Origin: Mactra quadrangularis
Taxonomy: Eukaryota > Mollusca > Bivalvia > Venerida > Mactridae
NCBI GenBank assembly: GCA_025267735.1
Contig: CM046297.1
Span: forward strand, 9,980,515 to 10,044,514
DNA: 64,000 nucleotides
Direction of reading: 5' to 3'
Below the pieces are notes generated by a model that worked only from the letters and a program-made list of their open reading frames with translations, did not search any database and had not been told where the DNA came from. Of this stretch, positions 11,916 through 23,173 are shown piece by piece (positions within the stretch are counted from its first letter, which is position 1; every line of letters begins with the position of its first letter). The translations under genes were made by a program, and so were the position numbers.

Positions 11916-12049
11916 GTAATAACTGTTAATATGACATAATGTATATAAGTGTACTACATACAGGTGGGTTAATGCAATACTACTCTACACTGTTCTTTAT
12001 TTACATGTAGTTAAATTAGTTTTTTGATGACCCATTAATATTTGTTGTA

Positions 12050-12740
12050 TTGTTAAGCGTGATAGGTTGGTACAGAAAATGGATGGCACCAACCCTCAAG
12101 ACCACCAATCAAGGAGAGGAAAACTTCACTCCAGACGAGACAGACAGGCCTCAACCTTGCCAAAGGAATAATAAATGGCCTGATTCAACTAAACTAGATA
12201 ATGATGTTTCAAATCTAGTGTTCAACAACCCAGATACAGTACCCTATAATGCATGGCAAAACACTGTGCACAAATCCAGTCTCGACCAAATTCCAATAGC
12301 CCAAGCCAAGTGCTTGTGAAAAACCCACTAGCTCAGTCTTGTACTTATAGAACTAATCATTAATCAACTAGCCGAGACCAATAAAAACCAACAAGCCCAA
12401 AGCTCAGGACTAAAGAAATACATACTAGTGCTAGTGCAGACCAAGTCCAACAAAATTGATGATAACATCTTAATTTGTGAAACAGTGCTAGTTGACAATT
12501 TTGTTCAATCATATAGGCCACATAAAGTAATTCAGGATACTACTAACAAAATTTAGGGCTAATCAAGAACTCAACAGAATGATATCAATAACTCAGCATC
12601 CTGACAGTGGTCAAATTATTTATAGATTTTTTTCATCACAGTGGGTCTATAATAGAACCAAGCAATGACAGCAATGTGTGACAACTGATGATAATAAAAT
12701 CATTCTAGATCATGGTTGATCTTAATCAATCAGGAGGTAT
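12050..12740 (+). other. Coding-like, A-rich segment of unknown nature
   Basis: A 90-codon open stretch (12050-12319, e.g. KWMAPTLKTTNQGEENFTPD near its start) is followed by ~400 nt where open segments shift between frames. Composition is less T-rich than the surroundings. I recognise no family. It could be a decayed gene or transposon, or a non-coding RNA exon. No splice sites were convincing. Confidence 0.2.
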
Positions 12741-12774
12741 TGGGATCAGAAATCGTGACTTATAGAATTATTCT

Positions 12775-13018
12775 TTTTTTGTTGTTCTGTTTAATGCTGT
12801 AACAACACATTATATCTATATTATAGGGGACATATCCCGGTGGTCAGTCAACCTACTCACAGTAATTGGAAAGGCTAATTCTCTGTTTCTATCTGTAAAC
12901 CAGTTACTAGGTGCACACTTCCATCAGTGACTGACAACTGTCCTACATGATTTAGAATCAGTAGTAAGAGGGAGAATGATAATAGAAATTATTTCAAGAC
13001 CAAACTCCATGAAAGTTT
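12775..13018 (-). mobile_element. SINE-A copy lacking the tRNA head
   Basis: Body and tail only: CAAACTCCATGAAAGTT at the right, CAGTGACTGACAACTGTCC and TCAGTCAACCTACTCAC in the body, and a tail near AACAACACATTATAT. Older than the copy at 10978. Confidence 0.72.
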
Positions 13019-14025
13019 AAAATTGATCATGTGACTAGTTACTTCTTTTTAATAATTTTCTATAATTGTAAACTGATGATCGTGATGTCTATAAGACATA
13101 GATGTACAAATAATAAAATACCACCATTTGTAAATAGAACTTTCAATAAAAACAAAAGTGACACTTTATCTAAGTGTAATAAAACTGCCCAAAAATTGTC
13201 TTCTAGTTTTTCAAAAGTAAATCATATAACTACTTGAAAACAAAAACATAACCATCCACAGTTTAAACAAACTAAGATCATTAAAATCTATAAGTACTGG
13301 TACTTTACATTACATATTGCCAATAGCAAATAAATAACTAGATTCTAATCCAATCTTTTTTGGGAAAATGTGGCAGTTGGTTGTTTTTTTTTCTTTCTCA
13401 AGCTCGGTCTAAAGTAAGTCTCATAAGTCAGAAAATGTTGTTCAATTTATAAGCTTACTATGCACAAATATACTGAACGTAAGATATACATGACATTGTA
13501 TAGAATAAATATAGCACTATTATGTAAAATAAATATTGTTTTTTTGCACTGTGCTGTTTTTAACTTGGCATTAGAGTTACACATTTAACTTAAGTTTTTT
13601 TTTTTCACAGCATTTTTTTCCCAAAATAAAAATGTGTATGCTGAGAATTTGGGGACGCCAATCTAGGAAATATTTTGCAACTGACAAAACTAGAAAAAAC
13701 TCAAGTGATGTACAAATAATAGATGAAAGCATAATTGTTTTTTTTCCTTCTGTTAAAGTAATAACCAGAATTACCTGTATATATAGAACAGCTGAATATC
13801 AATCAGTCAGTATAATAACACACAAAGTAAATTTTCTAAGATCTACCTTAACATAAGTAAGTTAGGAACATACTCATTAAACCTTGCATCGTTGATTAAA
13901 GTAACCATTATTACATTATAAGAAATGAATTCCAACAATTATCAACTATAATACTGGGACCCATATAATCAACTATCTTCTTAAATTCAATTTTCACTGT
14001 AAACTGCAGTACACTTACATGCTGT
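13019..14025. other. No gene identified
   Basis: AT-rich DNA with poly-T tracts (13385, 13596). Open frames at 13031-13237 and 13632-13856 have no recognisable domain. Confidence 0.5.
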
Positions 14026-14211
14026 ATAGTGGAACCTATGCTAACGACCACCTGATCAAAGCCACCACCTGCCAACATCGACCACTTTTAGTTCTCAGTG
14101 AGGCATTCACTTATAATATAGAACCTGAGAACAAAGACCACCTGTCTACAAAGTTTAAAGACCACTTTTAGTCTTTCTGCTGAGTGGTCTTTGTAGACAG
14201 GTTCCACTGTA
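14026..14211. mobile_element. MITE with AGTGGAACCT / AGGTTCCACT ends
   Basis: ATAGTGGAACCT at the left pairs with AGGTTCCACTGT at the right. Inside, AAAGACCACCTGTCTACAAA and its complement TTTGTAGACAGGT plus GTGGTCTTT form a strong hairpin, so this is a compact foldback element. Its class is unassigned. Confidence 0.65.
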
Positions 14212-14815
14212 TGTCTTATATTTTGAGGTATTATTGTAAAACTCTTGAAAATATGCCACCAATTCAGTCAAAAACACTTTTTGAGGGCATTGTTTTTATT
14301 AAACAAAACTAACATTCAATGATGTTAAAGTAAAACTTCCACTTACATAATCACAAATTAACCAGTAAGTAGGAAAGACTAAAAGCATGAAAACTATTCA
14401 ATGAAAAGGTTAATGAATTCTATACAAACAATTTCCATAGAAATGTGCAGCTAATTGTTTACAAAGGATTTGTAACATGCACAAGTAATCTAGTTTAACT
14501 TTAAAAACTTGGTTCAACTTCATTTATTCCATTTCTTTAGTTTTAAGATTCAAACATGTTCATTGTCTCAACCTGTCCAAGCTGTTTGTTTGAATGGTTG
14601 TTATTGATAGTACTGTTGTTTGTCACAACCATCAAGGTTTCTTTAGGTTAATTGATTGATGAAAATCTCCAAACATTGTAAGATTTTTAACTCTGTTTCT
14701 TTATGACATGTTTAACTTAGTGTTACTGTATTATTTTGTGTAGTTTTAATACTGTGTCTTACAATCAAACTTTTTAAAAAATTTTGAAATTAACTTTTAC
14801 TAGATTTTTCCATGA

Positions 14816-15437
14816 CACGTGCATGGGGTACGTCGAAACACCCTAAAGAATCCCAAAGAACTTAAAACACCCCAAAGAACTTAGAAAATCCCACAGAAAC
14901 CCTAAAAAGACTTTGAAGTCCTCAAATTAAAGCATAGAAACTATTTAATTCCAAATACTAATTTTAGATAAGTATTAAAATTGCTGAATAATGTATTTAT
15001 GTGAAGTAAAGTGGAAAGAATGGAGACGAAATATTGACTGTGTGTGCATAATTTTGAATATGAAGGTAAAAGAATGAAACGAAAGAAAGTATTGGAAACA
15101 AGTAATTCACAGAGAGCGTAAGAATGATACTCATGATATAGGGGCATTTAATATTTATCAAATACATCGAAAATGTTTAAAACTTAACATAAATTTGTTA
15201 AAATAGAGGTATATAAAAGTCCATTTTTAGATTTTATTAAATTAATATATGATGAACTAAACAAATGTATACCGCAAATATCATTGTCGGCTATCAAAAA
15301 ATCATTTAATATTGCAATAAAATACAAACATTTTGGGTTTTTTTATTCTTTGGGGTTTTCTAAGTTCTTAGCAGTTCTTTGGGTGTTTTATGTTCTTTAG
15401 GGTTCTTTGGGGTGTTTCAACGGACCGCACATGCGTG
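14816..15437. mobile_element. MITE-E (622 bp) with subterminal CCCAAAGAAC repeats
   Basis: Left end GTGCATGGGGTACGTCGAAA and right end (reversed) GCATGTGCGGTCCGTTGAAA are imperfect inverted repeats. Next to each, CCC(C/T)AAAGAA(C/T) recurs four to five times at ~15-20-bp spacing, inverted between the ends. Such subterminal repeats often bind transposase. The AT-rich core has no transposase. Confidence 0.72.
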
Positions 15438-16206
15438 AACATTTGGACAGAATTAAAAGCAAGTTTTAATACGAAACAGACAATTTCTTGAGCAATTTTT
15501 AATAGTGAAAAAAATGGAATTGTGTTAAAGAAAATCAGGGATTTGCGTATATAAAATGGCCATTTGCTTATGAACAAAAAATGGGAATTTTGCTAGGAAT
15601 GTCTACAGTTACAGAACTTTCGTAACTCTAGCCACTGCCATGATATTTTTTCTAAACTCAGAATTCCATGATTTTTTTTCCACGGACCAGAAAAATCTCA
15701 TATTCCATGATTTTTCCAATTTGTATGAACCCTGGGAAATGACTAGCAGCATTAACCTGACTCATAAAATTAAGTTTATTTATAAACATGATATAAACTT
15801 AGAAAATTAGACATAACAACAGCAACCTGTTAATTGGTCTTATGTTTGACGCAATATTGTCCAGATCGCTAAAGAAATCTGTTACAGAAGAATGGATTTT
15901 AATATTCTATGATTAAAATACTGAAACTAACAAGACATCATCACAAAAAAACGTCCAAGAAATACAAGAATTAGACAATAGTAACGGTTTTAAGGAAGTC
16001 CTACCAAATTTGACATGGATTGGAACGAAACATGCGATATGACAACAAAATAAATCCGATCTTATTTTAGTAATAAACCTAAAACAACAAAAGATTTGGT
16101 GTCATTCGGTTCTATTATTTTCCATGAATCACTTTTTATAAAATCATTCCCAAAATTATTCCATTATGAAGCAATAAATTAACAAAATAATCCATACAAA
16201 ACTCAC
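15438..16206. other. No gene identified
   Basis: AT-rich DNA, with CATGATTTTTTTTCCACGGA and a reversed relative nearby (15650-15720) suggesting a minor repeat. Confidence 0.4.
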
Positions 16207-16330
16207 CAGTTACTCGCTTGATCAGTATCACACAAGCGTTTGCTGATCGTACTTAAAGCGCGTGGAAGATATTGATCAAGACACAAGGTTTGGTCTAAAA
16301 CACTGACACATATATACGCAACACCCGCAT
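16207..16330 (-). other. Possible non-coding first exon of the minus-strand gene
   Basis: On the minus strand a strong donor, CTG|GTGAGT, occurs at 16207/16206. It follows about 120 nt that is less AT-rich than its surroundings (CACGCGC, CGATCAGC). It could splice to the acceptor at 4201 across a 12-kb intron. The right border is arbitrary, no TATA or initiator was pinned down, and a chance GTGAGT is possible. Confidence 0.25.
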
Positions 16331-17160
16331 GCATACAATCAAGACGACAATAATTATTATTAGTTCTTAATCTAAATCGACTTAAAAATAAAACCTGCAT
16401 ATGTAGATATGATAGAATAAGTCTGTTTGGTGCTGGAAATAAATTGGTTAAAACTTAAACACCTAGAGTTACTTGAAATGTCGAAGTGGGAAGGTACTTC
16501 AGTGCTATAGAACAATACATGCAGTTTATATATATGTAGGATGCCCTGGCATCTACATCAACATATGCTCATCAAACTGTTAGACTTGTCATATCTTTGA
16601 TGGTGCGCATAGGAAAGAAAATAAAAAAACGTTACACATGAAAAGTTAGAGTAAAAGCAAGATATAGTAAAATGGATCGGAAAAAAATAGTGCCGGAATA
16701 AATAAATGACACAAACTTGTAGAAAGAGGTACAATGTACCAGGGGTGGATACAGAGTAGGGCAACCGGGGGTGGTAGACCCAAATTTGGGTGGGTACGAG
16801 AGTGGTGTCCCCTCCCGTTGGTTGAGGGTACGGATGCCTCACCCGGAAATTTGAAAAAATGAAGGTCGAAAATCGTGCATTCTGGTGCATTTTTGGCCGT
16901 TTTTGTTGCATCCATAATAGCACAGATAAACCCTGGCTAATCCCGCATTTTTATGTGTCTGGGCCTCCTTCAAATTGGCCGCCATGGCCTTGAAAATGGT
17001 ATTTTAACTGGATTTAGTGAAATTCACTTTAGGAAGTCGTCCAAAAAAATGACCCCTTTTTTACGCGCCTCCCCCATCAAAAGATGTTTCAGGGGGTCCC
17101 AAAGGAGGATATATGCCCCCTTTGTTGCTGGGTTTAAAGGGGGAGCAGCGCAGCCGCTAT
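16331..17160. other. Relatively GC-rich, possibly repetitive block
   Basis: From about 16735 to 17160 the DNA is richer in G and C than its neighbours (ACCGGGGGTGG, CTCACCCGG, GGGGGAGCAGCGCAGCCGC). It opens overlapping frames on both strands (minus 16558-16923, plus 16953-17162), but these lack any known domain. Probably an old transposable element. Confidence 0.35.
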
Positions 17161-20100
17161 AAAATTTCAATATATACATATACAATGAATAAGTAGAGCT
17201 CTAGTCTAAAATTTAAATGAACAGAGGGGTAGCTTTATAGGTCATGTCTATGGGTAGCTTTTATTGTTGATTGTGGTCACAGAGGTGACAGAACCGTACG
17301 ATTTCTGTTTTTGGCAATATCAATGATTTATGGACTCTGATATCCAACACAATGTTTCACATATTTTGTCATTTCTGGTAGTATTCAACTTACCACATAA
17401 TTATATTTTTGTGTGAACTAAGACATACGTCCCCAGTTAAAACGTGCGTATGTGACAGCCACATTCCACAATGAATGTAACTTTACAGACAAAGGGAGGT
17501 AACTTGACTATACAATCGTACGCTGTTAGATGTATATCATTTATTTATATACATGTACTTTGGTTACGTACATGTACTTCGAAGAGACCTTCGAGCTTTT
17601 CATTGCAGAAGAACCTGTTTCGTTAAAACGATGCAGCTGTCATTCCTTAACACAATAACCTCTCCGAGTGAACTTTACTAAGTTATTCATTTTAGTAAAT
17701 ATTAGATGACATAGACGAATATACTATTTAATATTTTCGCAAAAATACTCACGTACATGTGCATAACATGGAGCTATCGTTATATTTATTCTGTTTCCGA
17801 CTGTTACCATTGTTGTTGTGTTGACATCAAGTCCTTGGTCATTTTAGCCTATATAGACGCACATTCATTCATTCATTGATCAGGCTTGTTTTGTATTAAG
17901 CGGATAATTCATATGGTAATTTTGTAAGGTAAAAATTATCGTTATTTAAAAGCAGAAAACATTCATCTATAATATTATTTAATTACAAAAATGTATGTAG
18001 AATAATGAATAATTTCTGAAATTCATATCAAATATGATATCATATTATTTAGGCTGTAAACTTTTTTTTGAAATTGACTTACGATCATTTTTTTCGTGAA
18101 CTTTTTATTGAAAATGACCCGGTGACAGGTTTGCATAATAATATAAATAATAAAATAGTTGACTTTTTTCTCAAAGCAAGCTTATTTAGAACCATACATG
18201 GTAAGTGACATCATAATTCCTAACTATTAATTCGGACTATCAATTAATACAGCCCTAGGCCGGAACAAACCCAAGGTTTCTCAAACTTTAACGGGTTACG
18301 AAATTACATAATAACATGCCCTTAAACTAAAATACTCTGGGACTACGGCCGATATCTTATTTAGACACGAACTTAACCGAACAGTTTGTCAATACTTATC
18401 ATATATTTAAAGCCCAATTATTTTAAAAATACTATATATGGGCCTAAGTTTAGCAGCTATTATAATTATTCGAAAGGGCGCCTGTGTTGGTCCCCAGACT
18501 AACAGCTTTTTACGGGTAGCACAATTGCAGCATTATACTATCTTTTGTTGGAATTTTCTTTAAGAGTGTTCATGATGCCTTATACTTGTGCCGTTATGTA
18601 TACTAATCCACAAACCTACTTTAGAGACATGAAATGCACATACAACGCTTATAAATACAGTTCCTTTAGAGAATACATTTAATGGAATCAAAAAATGACA
18701 TGAAATTTATATTCTCAAATTTAGTTTGGCATATTTATAGGCATATATTTTTTCTTTAAGTACCCCTTAAAAATTAAAATGCAAGCAGACCTCTACCCCT
18801 ATTCAGGGATTTTATAAAATCTCTGCCCTATTGTACCTTAACTAAAGTTCTTAAAATAAACATATACGGTAGAATTCATGTATATTGTTACGGTCTATAG
18901 AAATTCTTGACATGCATCATTGAACACTTTGGTGACCTTGTACGGAACCGGTCTGGGAAATGTTTATTTAATAAATAGTTTCATTGTGATCTCGTGATTC
19001 AGACGTTTAAATGTCTTTGCTATTTTATGCAAAAACCACGAATCAACAGTTATTTTCTACGCCGGAAAAATCCATTGAAAACAACCACTACTTTTGTGAA
19101 AGTGTTGGATCTATTTCTTACCTGGCGGAGGGATATTAAGTGCATGTCTAAATTTAGCGTTGTATTCATCCGCATACTTTGAATTACCGTACTTAGTTTG
19201 TGTATTGGAAATTGCTGACAGGTGTTGCAAGGTAAATTATCTTTAAATTTCGTTTTCTGTGAATTATAATGATTTTGATTGTTTTAAAGTACCCATTACA
19301 TCATATCTGTACGACTGTCATTATTTGTCGTAACTGACATTTTGCAATATTTTGTTTTGAGTTGGGGTACCCACCCAGCCCTATTCATAGTCATACGTTT
19401 ATACAAATTGAATGGTAAAAACGAGGAACCATGGTTCAGTGATACTCGCATATCTAGACGACATAGCATAAAATACTTTCTACCATTTGTTAGTTGATGT
19501 CATTCACTCTGTGTTATCGTATTTTGGTAAGATTTACAGGGTGGGGTAATGTTTTCATTCAATTCCTAAGTTAAAGCAACACCCTATAGTCTATAGATCC
19601 ATGTTATATATAATATAGCTATTAATCAATACTGAATCATTCATTCGTGCATTAATTACTGCATTTCTGAATTAAGTTCATTTTGTATATATTTTTGCAA
19701 TTTGTGACACATTGCAGAAATGTTTATAAGTAACATACTAAATAATTTCCAATTTATAAACAATTAAATCATTTAAATTTGACACTTGTGTATATTATTT
19801 ACAATTTTATTATAAAAATGAGGGTTTCAATAGGAAATTTCATCACTGTATTATACTTTATGCCATTGTCATTGATATTATGGTTTATTTTCTGTTGAAA
19901 TTTAAATCTCAGTTAAAAATTAAATTACACAAAACTGGGTCATCTTCTAGATATCTAAATATGCATAATGTTATATTCAACCTAGAAACATATGATTTAG
20001 ATTTTATGAATCGCGGGAATTTAGAATTAATTATATACAATATTTGTGAGTGTGTAAAATTGTCTAAAGTGAGATCTGTCTGTTATTATATTAACATTTG

Positions 20101-20451
20101 AACTATACACATATAAATATTGACTCTGGGAAATATAGATACTTACAGATAGCACACAACTAATAAGCACTAGCCAGACTTATGTTATAGTAAAGCACAA
20201 AATTATCAACTAGATCGACTATATCAAAAAAGTAACAAAAAACTAGCCAAAGATATGCCAGCCACCCAGACGTCACCAATTCAGTAATGGTCCCAGAACT
20301 TAAACATGACTGGTAAGAAGTTGCAAAAAATGCATCTTCAGATCATGGCAATGCTCATAAAAACAACTCTAGATTAATCACTTAACCCAAGTCAATTTTC
20401 CCTTGCTCCAAGCTTTGGATTTGTGAGTTAAGGTGATGACCGAGGTATTAC
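17161..20451. other. No gene identified; long AT-rich stretch
   Basis: I see no exon, RNA gene or classified repeat. Small open frames at 18994-19182 and 19880-20101 are typical chance frames. Confidence 0.5.
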
Positions 20452-20527
20452 TTTGCCCAACCATGGAATTGTACCTATGACCCCTTGATCAGTCGACTTG
20501 TGTACTACCGACTGAGATAGAGTGTAG
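20452..20527 (-). mobile_element. SINE-A head fragment
   Basis: Only the tRNA-like head is present (minus): GCTACACTCTATCTCAGTCG, then GTACACAAGTCGACTGATCA and AGGGGTCATAGGTACAATTCC. The body is missing. Confidence 0.65.
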
Positions 20528-20921
20528 CTTACAATATTCCTAAAAAATGAATGAATAATAATTTATTTTTTTGAATCCGATACAAATGACAATTAAAACA
20601 CTTAAATGACAATCTGGTTTTATGCACACTATTTTTTATCAACTTTAAGACTGAACAGTCAGTCTGCTGTGTGCTTTTAGTAACCTTTGCTGATAAACAC
20701 CTGTGTAATACCGGTATTCATTATATAAAAAAAACATTGTAATGTAAAAGTATGATGTTATTTATGTACTACAGCATGCACTACATGATAGTAAAATTCT
20801 TTATGTATTTATTTAATATTGTTAATACATGATTAACATCGAGATCTATATTGTTATAATGTATACATTGAAACCTCTGTACAACAATCAGAATAAGGAC
20901 TATAGAATTATATCTGTTGTT

Positions 20922-21345
20922 AGAGACAAGTGACTGTTGTAAACAGGGTCATTTTCATTTGAAAATGCATGATGGGTAAAATGTCTTGTTAAGAGGTGGC
21001 TGTCCTTGAGATGTGACAGTTGTCGGGAAGTGACTTTTGTTGAGTGGTGACTGTTGTTGAGAGGTGACTTTTGTTGAGACATGACTGCTGACTGCTGAGA
21101 GGCCACTGTTGTTGAAATGTGGTTGTTGTTCAGAGGTTGTTAATTCTTGTTGAGAGGTGACTGTTGTTAGATGGGGATTGCCATTAAGATGATGAGTGTT
21201 ATTTAGAGATGACTGTTGCTGAATGTTCACTGTTATTGATAGGTGGTTGTTATTGATAGGTGGCTGCCATGTAGAGGTGTGTGTTAATGAGAGGTGACTG
21301 TTTAGAATTGGTTTTCATTGAAAGGTGACTGCTATGACTATGAGC
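20922..21345 (+). repeat. Minisatellite, ~17-bp unit GAGAGGTGACTGTTGTT
   Basis: About 20 diverged units (AGAGGTGACTGTTGTT, AGAGGTGACTTTTGTT, AGGTGGTTGTTATTGAT and others) run across ~420 bp. The plus strand is G/T-rich. The flanks contain AACCTCTGTAC and GTGTCACTGTAC, so the array may sit inside a MITE. Confidence 0.82.
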
Positions 21346-21715
21346 ACAGGGGTTTCCAAACGTGAAGTAAACCTTTAAGGAGGGTGTCACTGTACTGATA
21401 TTATTATTGTTATGATAATATATAAGTTTATATAGACCTAGCAAGCTAATACATCATACTATGACATTTCTATATATATCTAGGTAATAACCAATATAAA
21501 ATACTATAAACTAATCATATAGATAATGTTTTTTTCCACTCTACTTGTCATTTTGATGACTCGAGGTAATACATCTTGTTTTGAGTGTAAAAAAATGTCT
21601 TAATTACCAAAATATAAGTTTCACCGCTAATTAGTTGATATTTAACATTCTTATTTAACCCACCTATGTTTTTAAGTGGGTTAAAGTCATTGGAATTAAG
21701 TACCTTGAGTTGTAA

Positions 21716-21821
21716 ATCTCTCTCTCCTCCCTCCCCCTCTCTCCTCCCTCCCCCTCTCTCTCTCCTCCCTCCCCCTCTCTCTCTCCTCCCTACCCCTCCC
21801 CCCTCTATTTTTTCTCTCTCT
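21716..21821. repeat. Pyrimidine/purine microsatellite (CTCTCTCCTCCCTCCCC)n
   Basis: About 100 nt of nearly pure C/T on the plus strand, with four units of CTCTCTCTCCTCCCTCCCC. Long mirror-like homopurine tracts can adopt triplex DNA. Confidence 0.85.
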
Positions 21822-23173
21822 TGTAGAAGGATTTGGGGTTAAGCCCAGTATGCATTGTACTGGGAATATTTTAAACTTTGTGACTAAGATAAGAACCAAA
21901 ATTTACTCTTAAAAGGAAGAAGAGTAACATCCCCGAGTTTGCACATAATGCATCCTTATGTAATGGATGGACCATTCTTAAACCTCAAAAAGCAAAACTG
22001 TTTGCTTCATTAGATTCTGACTCAGTTCAAATGGAGACATGCCTAAAACAACCCAGCCAAATGCTTCCTATGTCATGTACATTTTTCATCATCATTTTCT
22101 AGTTTAGCCTATATATCTTAATAAAGTTGACACTAAGTGTAGTTATCATTTCATTAGTATATTTAAATTGGCAATCACTTAATTAGTTAACAATTGATTA
22201 GTTTATCTTATGTGTCAGTTATTTTAATCGAATGAACTTAAAAATTCAAATTTAGGTTTGTAAGGTCTTGTGAGGTACTTATGAATTATCAAATTAGGAT
22301 TTGGGTATGTTGGAAAGTTCACTGAAATTGATGATATTTCTGGATAGTACCTTTGAAAGTTGATTTTTTGTCAGTGAGTGGTAAAGAATTTTTTGATAAA
22401 TATTCTTGCAGCCTTGCTGGTTAGGATTTGGATGTGTTGAAAAACTCACTGAAGTTCAAAGATTGTTTATGGAAAGTTCCTTTTAAATTTTGCATTTGCC
22501 TGATCAAGTTCAAAATTTTTTTGGTGATAATTTCTTGCAACATTGCTTGGAAGAAAAAAGCCAGGAAAATTGGTTAGGTGAGCTGGTTTCTATAAATGAC
22601 TGAAAAATGTTGTTGAACAGTGTTTTACTATACCACCCAAAAACCAACTAAACCATTACACATGAAACCACAGAGGAGGCCTAATTCTGTCTTTACTTGA
22701 CTTATGCATTCATTAAAACTTTTTTTTGTTGTATAAACATTTAACAAAAAATAAAATAAATGACAAAATTACTACAAATTAATTTTAACACGGATTGAGA
22801 TGAATACGATATTGTGGGTTGGGTCAGAGTAGGTGGGCGGGGTATGAATGGGGCTGTAATCATTGTTTAATGATAGTACAGTACAGTTATATACAAATAT
22901 ACAGTGCCTACCAAAAGATCTTGAACATAATGAAAATTTTAGAAAAACTGTTGATCTCACACATTCTGGAAGTTATTTTACTATAAATTAAGCTTATTCT
23001 TGTAACAAAGTTTGAATCAAATGTTGATAAACTAATTAGTGCTGAGCCTGATATTGGAATTTGATTGAATGCCTTTAAGCTTCTATTTCTGATGATGATG
23101 ATAATGAATCGGTTTATCCTAAAACACAGGACTCGACATTGAATGCCTCTGATTGCCTATGAAAACCTATAAA
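21822..23173. other. No gene identified
   Basis: AT-rich DNA. A weak direct repeat, TTAGGATTTGG(G/A)T(A/G)TGTTG...AA(A/C)TTCACTGAA, at about 22293 and 22421, hints at an old local duplication. Confidence 0.4.

Noticed and set aside
16558..16923. Two overlapping minus-strand frames of 121 and 89 codons
   Set aside because: Different frames of the same GC-richer block, no motif, no splice support.
20922..21345. CRISPR-like array
   Set aside because: Units are contiguous and degenerate, without unique spacers, and the genome is eukaryotic.
21696..21899. Arg/Glu-rich minus-strand protein
   Set aside because: Translation of a GGGAGGGAGAG microsatellite; low-complexity artefact.
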